DNA of 64,000 nt from Nocardioides sp. SR21 (lineage in GTDB: Bacteria > Actinomycetota > Actinomycetes > Propionibacteriales > Nocardioidaceae). The number at the start of each line of letters is the position of its first letter. The stretch's first letter is position 1. Shown piece by piece: positions 6,804 through 13,785 of this stretch. Under the pieces are notes generated by a model. That model did no database searches. It was not told where the DNA came from and saw only the letters and a list, made by a program, of their open reading frames with translations. The position numbers and the translations under genes are program-made. The stretch covers positions 124,001-188,000 of the forward strand of contig NZ_JAKWJR010000001.1 in the NCBI RefSeq assembly GCF_022761125.1, written 5' to 3'.

Positions 6804-8192
6804 ATGGCACTGTCGAACCGGCTGATCGAGGCCCACCAGCAGCGTGACCGCGGCGAGCCGTCGACGTCCGACGACCGGTCGGCGCCGGCGGCCAACGGCG
6901 GCCGGCACCTCCAGCGCGACCCGTTCGGCGACCTCAAGCGCCTCGTCCACGCCCAGCTCGTCAGCGACCTGGGGCCGCAGCTGTACGACGCGACCAAGAC
7001 GCAGGCCGAGCTGGAACAGCTCGTGCGGACCGCCCTGCAGTCGGCCATGGCCGGGTCCGACCAGCCGATGTCGGCGTCCGACCGCACCCGGATCAGCCAG
7101 GAGATCGCCGACGACATCCTCGGCTACGGACCGCTCGAGCCCTACCTGCGCGACCCGGAGCTCTCCGAGGTGATGGTGAACGGCGCGAAGGACATCTTCG
7201 TCGAGCGCGCCGGCCGGCTGCTGCGGGTCGACGCGGCGTTCAACGACGAGGCCCACCTGCGCCGCACCATCGACAAGATCGTCGCCCGGGTCGGGCGCCG
7301 CGTCGACGAGACCAGCCCGATGGTCGACGCTCGCCTCCCCGACGGGAGCCGGGTGAACGCCGTCATCCCGCCGCTGGCGCTGGACGGCTCGATGCTGACC
7401 ATCCGCAAGTTCGCCGCGGAGGCCCTGACGGCGCAGTCGCTGGTGGAGACCGGCACGCTCACGCCCGAGGCCGTCGACCTGCTGTCCGCCTGCGTGCGCG
7501 GCCGGATGAACATCCTGGTCTCCGGCGGCACCGGGGCGGGGAAGACGACGACGCTCAACGTGCTGTCGTCCTTCATCGACGCCGACGAGCGGATCGTGAC
7601 CGTCGAGGACGCCGCCGAGCTCCGGCTCGGCCAGGAGCACGTCCTGCGGCTGGAGTCCCGGCCGGCGAACATCGAGGGGCGCGGCGCCGTCACGATCCGC
7701 GACCTCGTGCGCAACACGCTGCGGATGCGACCCGACCGCATCGTCGTCGGCGAGATCCGCGACGCCGCTGCGCTGGACATGCTGCAGGCGATGAACACCG
7801 GGCACGACGGCTCGCTGTCCACGGTGCACGCCAACTCTCCGCGCGACGCCCTCTCCCGGGTCGAGACCATGGTGATGATGGCCGGGATGGAGCTGCCGGT
7901 GCGCGCCATCCGGGAGCAGTCCGCCAGCGCCATCGACCTGGTCGTCCAGCAGGTCCGTCTCAAGGACGGCAGCCGCAAGGTCGTCGCGATCACCGAGGTC
8001 GTCGGGATGGAGGGCGACGTCATCACCCTCCAGGACGTCTTCCTCTTCGACTTCGCGGCCGGGTACGACGACCGCGGCGCGGCCCGCGGGCGGCTCCGCC
8101 CGACCGGCCTGCGCCCTCGCCTCCTGGACCGGCTGGCGGACCGCAACGTCCACGTCGATCCCGCCGTCTTCCGCGACGAGGTGGCGGCATGA
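6804..8192 (+). CDS. cpaF: CpaF/TadA secretion ATPase
   Basis: A 462-residue hexameric-type traffic ATPase of the VirB11/TadA family, the motor of the Tad pilus. An N-terminal helical domain (about residues 1-120) includes DDILGYGPLEPYLRD and SEVMVNGAKDIFVERAGRL. The ATPase core shows Walker A GGTGAGKT (residues 241-248, Lys247), the Asp box IVTVEDAAELRL, Walker B MRPDRIVVGEIRDAAALDML and the His box TGHDGSLSTVHANSPRDAL. All expected motifs are present. Its stop overlaps the tadB start by 4 bp. Confidence 0.95.
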   Translation: MALSNRLIEAHQQRDRGEPSTSDDRSAPAANGGRHLQRDPFGDLKRLVHAQLVSDLGPQLYDATKTQAELEQLVRTALQSAMAGSDQPMSASDRTRISQEIADDILGYGPLEPYLRDPELSEVMVNGAKDIFVERAGRLLRVDAAFNDEAHLRRTIDKIVARVGRRVDETSPMVDARLPDGSRVNAVIPPLALDGSMLTIRKFAAEALTAQSLVETGTLTPEAVDLLSACVRGRMNILVSGGTGAGKTTTLNVLSSFIDADERIVTVEDAAELRLGQEHVLRLESRPANIEGRGAVTIRDLVRNTLRMRPDRIVVGEIRDAAALDMLQAMNTGHDGSLSTVHANSPRDALSRVETMVMMAGMELPVRAIREQSASAIDLVVQQVRLKDGSRKVVAITEVVGMEGDVITLQDVFLFDFAAGYDDRGAARGRLRPTGLRPRLLDRLADRNVHVDPAVFRDEVAA

Positions 8193-9127
8193 CCACCCCG
8201 CTGCCGGTGCTCCTCGGCGCGCTCGCGGTCGGCGTCGGCATCGCCGTCGCGATGGTCGTCCTGCTCCTCGGCCGGCCGGCCCCGGCAGCCGACCGCAGGC
8301 TCGCGACGTACTTCGGCGAAGCCGTCCAGCGACCGGGGGTCCGTGGCACCGCGACGACCATCGCGGGCACCGTCGTACCCCGGGACCTCGAGGCCCGGCT
8401 CGCCCGCCGGCTCGTCGGTGCCGGCCTCAGCCTGCGGCCGGCCGAGTTCATCCTGCTGCAGGCCGGCATCACTGTGGCACTCACCGTGCTCGGCGCGGTG
8501 TTCGGTGGTCCCCTGCTGGCCGTGATGCTCCTGGCCGGTGGAGTCGTCGGCCCTCTCGTCTTCCTGCGGGTGAAGCACCACCGGCGGCTCGCGGCGTTCG
8601 CCAGCCAGCTGCCCGACACCCTCACGATGATCGCGAACAGCCTCTCGGCCGGTCTCACGGTCGGGCAGGCGGTCGACACCGTGGTCCGTGACGGGCAGGA
8701 GCCGATCGCCGGCGAGCTGCGCCGGGCCCTGGTCGAGCAGCGGCTCGGCGTCAACCTCGACGACGCGCTCGACGGGATCGCCGCCCGGATGGGCAGCGTC
8801 GACTTCGCCTGGGTCGTGATGGCGATCCGCATCCAGCGCGAGGTCGGTGGCAACCTGTCCGAGGTCCTGATGACCGTCGCCGACACGCTGCGCGAGCGCG
8901 AGTACGTCCGCCGCCAGGTCCGCACCCTCAGCGCCGAGGGGCGACTCTCGGCGTACATCCTCGGCGCCCTGCCGGTCGGGATGTTCCTGTACCTGCTGGT
9001 CGCCAACCGCGAGTTCGTCCGCCCGCTCTACACCGAGCTCGTGGGTGGTCTGATGCTCACGACCGCCGCGATCCTCCTGGCGGGTGGCTCCTTCCTCATG
9101 TCTCGGATCGTCAAGGTGGAGGTCTGA
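8189..9127 (+). CDS. tadB: TadB inner-membrane platform protein (T2SSF family)
   Basis: A 312-residue membrane protein with a type II secretion F (T2SSF) domain. The N-terminal hydrophobic helix VLLGALAVGVGIAVAMVVLLL is followed by paired helices around residues 90-125, a cytoplasmic region with DTLTMIANSLSAGLTVGQAV and VGGNLSEVLMTVADTLRERE, and two C-terminal helices. With TadC it forms the membrane platform on which CpaF acts to polymerise pilin. TadC follows one base after its stop. Confidence 0.9.
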   Translation: MTTPLPVLLGALAVGVGIAVAMVVLLLGRPAPAADRRLATYFGEAVQRPGVRGTATTIAGTVVPRDLEARLARRLVGAGLSLRPAEFILLQAGITVALTVLGAVFGGPLLAVMLLAGGVVGPLVFLRVKHHRRLAAFASQLPDTLTMIANSLSAGLTVGQAVDTVVRDGQEPIAGELRRALVEQRLGVNLDDALDGIAARMGSVDFAWVVMAIRIQREVGGNLSEVLMTVADTLREREYVRRQVRTLSAEGRLSAYILGALPVGMFLYLLVANREFVRPLYTELVGGLMLTTAAILLAGGSFLMSRIVKVEV

Positions 9128-9128
9128 G

Positions 9129-10052
9129 ATGTCTCCCACGTTCCTGCTCCTCGTCGGCGGGCTGCTGGTCTTCGCCGGTGCCGCGCTGGCCCTGTCCGCG
9201 ATCGGGGTCCTCACCCCGGAGCGCCGGGGCGCCGCCTCGTCGCTCGCCGCCATCCAGGCCCTGGGCACCGTGAGCGACGACGTCGTCGTGGACGAGTCGT
9301 TCGTACGCCGCGTGCTCGTGCCGTACGCCGTCCGCTACGCGAGCCTCGGTCGCAGGCTCTCGCGCTCCGGCGCCGAGGCGCGCCTGCAGCGCCGGCTCGA
9401 CATCGCGGGCAACCCCGCCGGCTGGGACGCCGAGCGGCTCCTCGGCCTCAAGGTCGTCGGCCTCGGGTGCCTCGGCGGGCTGACCCTGCTCCTCGGCCTG
9501 GCCGAGGGCTACGGGCCCGTCCGGGTGCTCAGCGTCGCAGCGGGGATCGGTGCTCTCGGCTTCGTGCTGCCCGACCTGCTGCTCTACAACGCCGGTGAGA
9601 AGCGGGAGGCCGAGATGCGTCGCGCTCTTCCGGATGCGCTCGACCTGCTGACGATCTCGGTCGAGGCCGGTCTCGGCTTCGATGCGGCGGTCATGAAGGT
9701 GGCGCGCAACACCACCGGCCCGCTGGCCCAGGAGTTCGCCCGGGTGCTGCAGGAGATGCAGCTCGGCGTGGGCCGCATGGACGCGATGCGGGCGATGGGG
9801 GAGCGCAGCACGATCAAGGAGCTGCGCGCGTTCTGCCAGGCGATGGTGCAGGCCGACCAGCTCGGTGTCCCGATCGGCCGGGTGCTGCGGATCCAGAGCC
9901 AGGAGATGCGGGTGCGGCGTCGGCAGGCGGCCGAGGAGAAGGCCCAGCAGGTGCCGGTGAAGATCATGATCCCGCTGGTCCTGTGCATCCTGCCGTGCCT
10001 CTTCCTCATCGTGCTCGGCCCCGCTGCCCTCACGATCGTGGAGGTCTTCTGA
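9129..10052 (+). CDS. tadC: TadC inner-membrane platform protein (T2SSF family)
   Basis: A 307-residue T2SSF-domain membrane protein and partner of TadB. It has an N-terminal helix (FLLLVGGLLVFAGAALALS), a middle helix pair, the cytoplasmic signature MRRALPDALDLLTISVEAGL and C-terminal helices ending VLGPAALTIVEVF. ATG 9129 is chosen because it follows the tadB stop by one base. An upstream in-frame start at 9084 would lie wholly within tadB. Its stop overlaps the histidine-kinase ATG (TGATG). Confidence 0.9.
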   Translation: MSPTFLLLVGGLLVFAGAALALSAIGVLTPERRGAASSLAAIQALGTVSDDVVVDESFVRRVLVPYAVRYASLGRRLSRSGAEARLQRRLDIAGNPAGWDAERLLGLKVVGLGCLGGLTLLLGLAEGYGPVRVLSVAAGIGALGFVLPDLLLYNAGEKREAEMRRALPDALDLLTISVEAGLGFDAAVMKVARNTTGPLAQEFARVLQEMQLGVGRMDAMRAMGERSTIKELRAFCQAMVQADQLGVPIGRVLRIQSQEMRVRRRQAAEEKAQQVPVKIMIPLVLCILPCLFLIVLGPAALTIVEVF

Positions 10053-10711
10053 TGAGCGCGATCGACGCCGTCGCCGAGGAGCGCCGCCGGGTCGCCCGCG
10101 AGCTCCACGACGGGGTCGGTCAGCACCTCGTGCTGCTCGGCTACCTGGTCGACGAGGTCGCCGCGCTGGTCGGCGAGGGGCCGCTGCGCGAGGGCCTGGT
10201 GAGCCTGCGCGACGAGGTCGGCCGGGCCGCGGTGGAACTGCGCGAGGCGCTCACCGATCTGCGTGGTCCTCAGGGGACGCTCTCGGCCTCCCTGTCGGCG
10301 TACGCGGACGAGGTACGCCGGCGCTCGGGTCTCCGCATCCACCTCCGGCTCGACGAGCGCGGCCCGCGATGGCCCGCCGAGGTCGAGCGCGAGGTGCTCC
10401 GAGTCGCCCAGGAGGCGATCGCCAACGTGCACCAGCACGCCCGCGCGATCAACGTCTGGGTCGGGCTCACCACTGACGTCCACCAGCTCCTGCTGGTGGT
10501 CGAGGACGACGGGATCGGGCGCGTCGCTCCGCGCGAGGGCCACTTCGGGCTGTCCGGCATGGGGGAACGTGCCGAACGGATCGGGGCGGACCTCGAGATC
10601 GGACCTCGGCGCGATGGGGGGACGCTCGTGCGCCTGCGCGTTCCCGGGGTCCGGACCGCACTCACTCCGGAAGGAGACGGCCATGACCGTCCGTGTGTTG
10701 CTCGTCGATGA
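10052..10711 (+). CDS. sensorless NarL-type histidine kinase
   Basis: A 219-residue soluble kinase reduced to the catalytic core. A HisKA_3 dimerisation helix carries the phospho-acceptor His19 in RRRVARELHDGVGQH, followed by a HATPase_c domain with N-box-like EVLRVAQEAIANVHQHA and the G box DDGIG, ending with a GMGERAERIGADLEIG segment. There is no transmembrane, PAS, GAF or HAMP region, so any signal must reach it through a partner. It sits between tadC and the pilin gene and overlaps its response regulator by 29 bp, implying a dedicated Tad-pilus switch. Confidence 0.88.
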   Translation: MSAIDAVAEERRRVARELHDGVGQHLVLLGYLVDEVAALVGEGPLREGLVSLRDEVGRAAVELREALTDLRGPQGTLSASLSAYADEVRRRSGLRIHLRLDERGPRWPAEVEREVLRVAQEAIANVHQHARAINVWVGLTTDVHQLLLVVEDDGIGRVAPREGHFGLSGMGERAERIGADLEIGPRRDGGTLVRLRVPGVRTALTPEGDGHDRPCVARR

Positions 10712-11327
10712 CCATGATCTCGTCCGACAGGGACTCGTCCGCGCGTTCGAGCGCGCCGGCGGGTTCGAGGTGGTCGGCCAGGCCGCCACCGTGAAGGAGG
10801 CGCTGTCCCGGTGGACCGTGCTCCGGCCCGACGTCGTCCTCACCGATCTCCAGCTGCCCGACGGCAGCGGCCTCGAGGTCGTCCGCGCCGTGCGCGCGGA
10901 CAGCGACACCGCCGGCGTCGTGGTCCTCACGCTGCACGCCGGTGACCCTCAGGTCTTCGCGGCGCTGCAGGCGGGGGCCTCGGCGTTCCTCGGCAAGGAG
11001 TCCCGTTGCGAGGAGGTCGTGGGTGCCGCGCGCCACGCGATCAGGTCGCCTCGCAGCTTCCTGTGCACCGGCCTGGCCGGCGCTCTGATGCGCCGCGCGG
11101 AGACCACCACGACCCGGCTGTCGGACCGCGAGCTGGACGTGCTGAGGCTGGTCGCGGAGGGGCTGCGCACCGCCGAGATCGCGCGCACGCTGTTCCTCGC
11201 GGAGTCGACGGTCAAGCTCCACCTGGGCCAGCTGTACCGCAAGCTCGGCGTCACCAGCCGGACCGAGGCCCTCGCGGCCGGCCTGCGCCTCGGCCTGCTC
11301 ATGGCGCCGGTCCCCATCGCCGGCTGA
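10683..11327 (+). CDS. NarL/FixJ-family response regulator
   Basis: A 214-residue two-domain regulator: an N-terminal receiver (VRVLLVDDHDLVRQG, phosphorylation site Asp55 in VVLTDLQLPDG, Lys in FLGKES) and a C-terminal LuxR-type helix-turn-helix (LSDRELDVLRLVAEGLRTAE, then VKLHLGQLYRKLG). It starts inside the kinase gene, and a GGAAGGAG-like ribosome site precedes the ATG at 10683. A strong terminator follows. Location suggests control of the pilin and tad genes. This is inference from context. Confidence 0.9.
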   Translation: MTVRVLLVDDHDLVRQGLVRAFERAGGFEVVGQAATVKEALSRWTVLRPDVVLTDLQLPDGSGLEVVRAVRADSDTAGVVVLTLHAGDPQVFAALQAGASAFLGKESRCEEVVGAARHAIRSPRSFLCTGLAGALMRRAETTTTRLSDRELDVLRLVAEGLRTAEIARTLFLAESTVKLHLGQLYRKLGVTSRTEALAAGLRLGLLMAPVPIAG

Positions 11328-11341
11328 TCGACCTCCCACCG

Positions 11342-11374
11342 CGAGCCGCGGGTCCCGTCGGGACCCGCGGCTCG
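11342..11374 (+). terminator. 15-bp hairpin terminator after the response regulator
   Basis: CGAGCCGCGGGTCCC (11342-11356) pairs perfectly with its complement at 11360-11374 around a 3-base loop. There is no U tract, as is common in actinobacteria. It separates the cpaB-to-regulator unit from the pilin gene. Confidence 0.85.
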
Positions 11375-11558
11375 TCGGCATTTCCGCCGGGCCGGGACCA
11401 CCCGTCCGCGCCCACCGGATAGCCCGAAATGACCATGCCGCAGTAGACGGAGGTCGTGACGACAGGCCGGCGAGAAGCCGGAGCATTGATGTCAGGAAGA
11501 GCTCCACAGGGGAGCTCGAACGGACCGGTCACCGGTCACCGTGAGAAGGGAAAGTCCG
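11375..11558 (+). promoter_or_regulatory. pilin leader region with inverted and direct repeats
   Basis: The 184-bp gap before the pilin gene must contain its promoter. Visible structures are GAGCTCC (11499-11505) pairing with GGAGCTC (11511-11517), CCGGC/GCCGG at 11467-11481, and the tandem repeat ACCGGTC-ACCGGTC (11524-11537). The Shine-Dalgarno sequence is within GAGAAGGGAAAG. No consensus -10 stands out. Confidence 0.4.
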
Positions 11559-11759
11559 ATGATCGAGAAGCTCCAGTTCATGACCCTGATGTTCGTCAAC
11601 GACCTCAAGGCCAAGCAGGCCGAGCGCGGCGAGCGCGGCGCGACCGCGGTCGAGTACGGCCTGCTGGTCGCCCTCATCGCGGCCGTCATCGTCGCGACGG
11701 TCGTGCTGCTCGGCCAGAACATCCACCAGGCCTTCCTGGACGTCAACGCCAAGATCTGA
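11559..11759 (+). CDS. flp: Flp-family type IVb pilin
   Basis: A 66-residue prepilin. The leader runs to Gly27 and the predicted prepilin-peptidase site is ERG|ATAVEYGLL, placing Glu32 at mature position +5 followed by Tyr, the Flp signature. The mature protein is 39 residues, mostly one hydrophobic helix (LLVALIAAVIVATVVLLG) ending FLDVNAKI. It is the structural subunit of the pilus built by the upstream Tad proteins. The leader is long (27 residues). No prepilin peptidase gene is present in the window. A strong hairpin follows and probably limits read-through into tadE. Confidence 0.93.
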   Translation: MIEKLQFMTLMFVNDLKAKQAERGERGATAVEYGLLVALIAAVIVATVVLLGQNIHQAFLDVNAKI

Positions 11760-11773
11760 CCGATCTCCAGCCG

Positions 11774-11818
11774 CCGATGGGCCGGTGCCGCCATGGGGGT
11801 GCGGCGCCGGCCCGTCGG
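11774..11818 (+). terminator. 18-bp hairpin between pilin and tadE, terminator or attenuator
   Basis: Left arm 11774-11791 pairs with 11801-11818, with two G-T wobbles and a 9-base loop. The core is GGGCCGGTGCCGC against GCGGCGCCGGCCC. Placed between the pilin and the minor-pilin genes, it would let pilin mRNA greatly exceed tadE/tadG mRNA. Confidence 0.75.
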
Positions 11819-11851
11819 TCGTTCTGACCATCACCGTGAGGGGAGCACGTC

Positions 11852-12271
11852 ATGAAGGTCCGACTGAACCGCCGACGCGACGAGGGTGGCGCTGCTGCCG
11901 TCGAGTTCGCGCTGGTCGTCCTGCCGTTCGTGACGCTGGTGTTCGGAGCGATCGACTTCGGGTGGGCGATCAACAACGACGTGATGGTCAACAACGCAGC
12001 CCGGGAGGGTGCCCGCGAGGGCAGCCTCAACGCGAACGCCGCGGCGATCCAGGCCGAGGCCCTGGCGTCGTACTCCGGGAGCGGGACCCCGATCGTGACC
12101 GTCAGCTGCCGCAATGCGGCGGGCGGCGCGTGCTCGCTCGCGTCGGCGGCGCCGGGCGACACCGTGATCGTGACGGTGAAGGTCCAGCACGACTGGATCA
12201 CCCCGATCGGGAGCCTGTTCGACCCGGACGGCAAGACCCTCAGCAAGACCGCGGAGATGAGGATCGAATGA
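11852..12271 (+). CDS. tadE: TadE-like pseudopilin
   Basis: A 139-residue TadE-domain protein. Basic residues MKVRLNRRRDE precede EGGAAAVEFALVVLPFVTLV, with Glu18 at +5 if cleaved after Gly13 as in pseudopilins, and the TadE motif FGAIDFGWAINND follows. The remainder is a predicted extracytoplasmic strand-rich domain containing a Cys pair (SCRNAAGGAC). TadE/TadF-type minor pilins are needed for pilus assembly or tip formation. The Shine-Dalgarno sequence GAGGGGAG is clear. The stop overlaps the next start by 4 bp. Confidence 0.87.
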   Translation: MKVRLNRRRDEGGAAAVEFALVVLPFVTLVFGAIDFGWAINNDVMVNNAAREGAREGSLNANAAAIQAEALASYSGSGTPIVTVSCRNAAGGACSLASAAPGDTVIVTVKVQHDWITPIGSLFDPDGKTLSKTAEMRIE

Positions 12272-13674
12272 GCAGGCGACGGGTCAAGGACGAGCGGGGC
12301 GGCATCGCCGTCCTCTCCGCGATCGTGGCGGTGGCGCTGTTCGGGTTCTCCGCGCTGGCCGTCGACGTGGCCCAGCTCGTCAACGAGAAGCAGGAGCTCC
12401 ACGACACCCTCGACATGGCGGCCCAGACGGGTGCCGGAAAGCTCCCGACAGACGGAGCCGGTGCCCGCGCGGCCGCGCTCGCCAACGCCGCCCGCAACGA
12501 CCCGACCGCCACGCCCACGATCGACTTCTTCTGCGTCGTCGGCGCGAAGGCCTCGGGCGCGACGTACGTCGTGGATGCGACGCACATCCCGCTCAGCTGC
12601 AACCCGGGCCCGGCGCCGTACACCGCGGGTTCCTACCCCGGCCTGTCCTGCAACAGCAGGATCTGCGCGATCCCGTGCGTGCCGGAGCAGGGCGACCAGT
12701 GCAACACGCTCCGCGCCCGCGACGAGAAGGACGTTCCGTACGTGCTCGCGCCCGTGGTCGGCATCAACGAGGGCGACACCGGCACGTTGACCTCCGTCGC
12801 CTGCAAGGGCGCCTGCGGCTCGATCCCGGCGAACCCGATCGACATGGTCGTCGTCGGAGACCGCACCGGGAGCATGGGCGGCGCCATCGCCAACCTCGAG
12901 GACGCGATGAAGGGCCTGCTCGAGTACCTCACCCCGGCCCAGCACCGGGTCGCACTCGGCACGATCGGCCGCAGCTCCAGCACCGCGCCTGCCTCGTGCA
13001 TGAGCGACCCCAGCGCATCTGAGACGTCGGGGCCCTGGGTCCCGGTCGGGTTCAGCAGCACGTACGACAACACCGACGTCAGCCCGCCGAGCAACCCGCC
13101 GGCCCTGAGCCCGACCGACCCGCTCGCCCGCGCCGTCGACTGCATCGGCAACAGGTCGTCGTCCACGGGCACCTATCTCGCGGCGCCACTGCGAGCCGCC
13201 CGTGAGCTGCTGACCGGGGCGACCGTCCGACCGGCGCCGGTGCGGAAGGCGATGATCTTCATGACCGATGGCGAGCCCAACGAGGGCACCAGCCCAGGCG
13301 GCGGTTACCCGTGGAGCAGCAACGGCGCCACGGCGTGCAACAACGCGGTCACCGAGGCCACGACTGCGAAGAACGCCGGCATCCTGGTCGTGACCATCGC
13401 GTTCCGCCTCCAGGACGTGCGCTGCAACGGCGGCTCCAGCGCCCTGGTCACCGAGCGGCTGGCCGCGATGGCGTCCCCGCTGCCGAACGGCACTCCGAGC
13501 AAGGACGACGGCGGCGGAGCAGGGCCGGGTTGCAACACCACGGCGGAGCAGAACGGCGAGAACGCCGACGGGGACTTCTTCTTCTGCACCCCGACGCCGA
13601 GCGCCCTCGAGCCGATCTTCCAGACCGCCGCCTCCGCCATCGTGCAGTCCACGCGGCTGATCCGGCTCCCGTGA
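12268..13674 (+). CDS. TadG-like protein with von Willebrand factor A domain
   Basis: A 468-residue exported protein. The N-terminal 60 residues are TadG-like (DERGGIAVLSAIVAVALFGF membrane segment, then VDVAQLVNEKQELHDTLDMA). A VWA domain begins near residue 190: IDMVVVGDRTGSMGGAI supplies the MIDAS residues Asp198, Thr200 and Ser202, with GTYLAAPLRAA and MIFMTDGEPNEG as the later MIDAS loops. An insertion between the TadG segment and the VWA domain is Cys-rich, and 14 cysteines occur in all, suggesting several disulfides. Such proteins are candidate tip adhesins or wall-facing components of Tad pili. Last gene of the locus. Confidence 0.85.
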   Translation: MSRRRVKDERGGIAVLSAIVAVALFGFSALAVDVAQLVNEKQELHDTLDMAAQTGAGKLPTDGAGARAAALANAARNDPTATPTIDFFCVVGAKASGATYVVDATHIPLSCNPGPAPYTAGSYPGLSCNSRICAIPCVPEQGDQCNTLRARDEKDVPYVLAPVVGINEGDTGTLTSVACKGACGSIPANPIDMVVVGDRTGSMGGAIANLEDAMKGLLEYLTPAQHRVALGTIGRSSSTAPASCMSDPSASETSGPWVPVGFSSTYDNTDVSPPSNPPALSPTDPLARAVDCIGNRSSSTGTYLAAPLRAARELLTGATVRPAPVRKAMIFMTDGEPNEGTSPGGGYPWSSNGATACNNAVTEATTAKNAGILVVTIAFRLQDVRCNGGSSALVTERLAAMASPLPNGTPSKDDGGGAGPGCNTTAEQNGENADGDFFFCTPTPSALEPIFQTAASAIVQSTRLIRLP

Positions 13675-13736
13675 CAGCGTCGGCGGCGTGCGCCACCAGC
13701 ACGCGACTCCCCGAGCGAAAGTAAAAACGGTCAAAT

Positions 13737-13756
13737 GTCGTCCAAAAGGTGACGAC
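13737..13756. promoter_or_regulatory. inverted repeat upstream of the GH31 gene
   Basis: GTCGTC (13737-13742) and GACGAC (13751-13756) flank an AT-richer spacer CAAAAGGT, 30 bp before the GH31 start and next to an A-rich tract (13721-13727). A candidate operator for carbohydrate-dependent control. Confidence 0.35.
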
Positions 13757-13773
13757 CATCACGCAGCGCGTGC

Positions 13774-13779
13774 GACCAT
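13774..13779 (+). promoter_or_regulatory. -10 box of a leaderless GH31 transcript
   Basis: GACCAT (NANNNT) lies 6 bases before ATG 13786, and no Shine-Dalgarno sequence is present. The same arrangement (CACCAT, 6 bases, ATG) precedes the DUF1905 gene. Confidence 0.4.
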
Positions 13780-13785
13780 CCCGCC

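Noticed and set aside
5516-7117. A 533-codon minus-strand frame across cpaB, cpaE and cpaF
   Set aside because: Antisense shadow of three well-motifed Tad genes.
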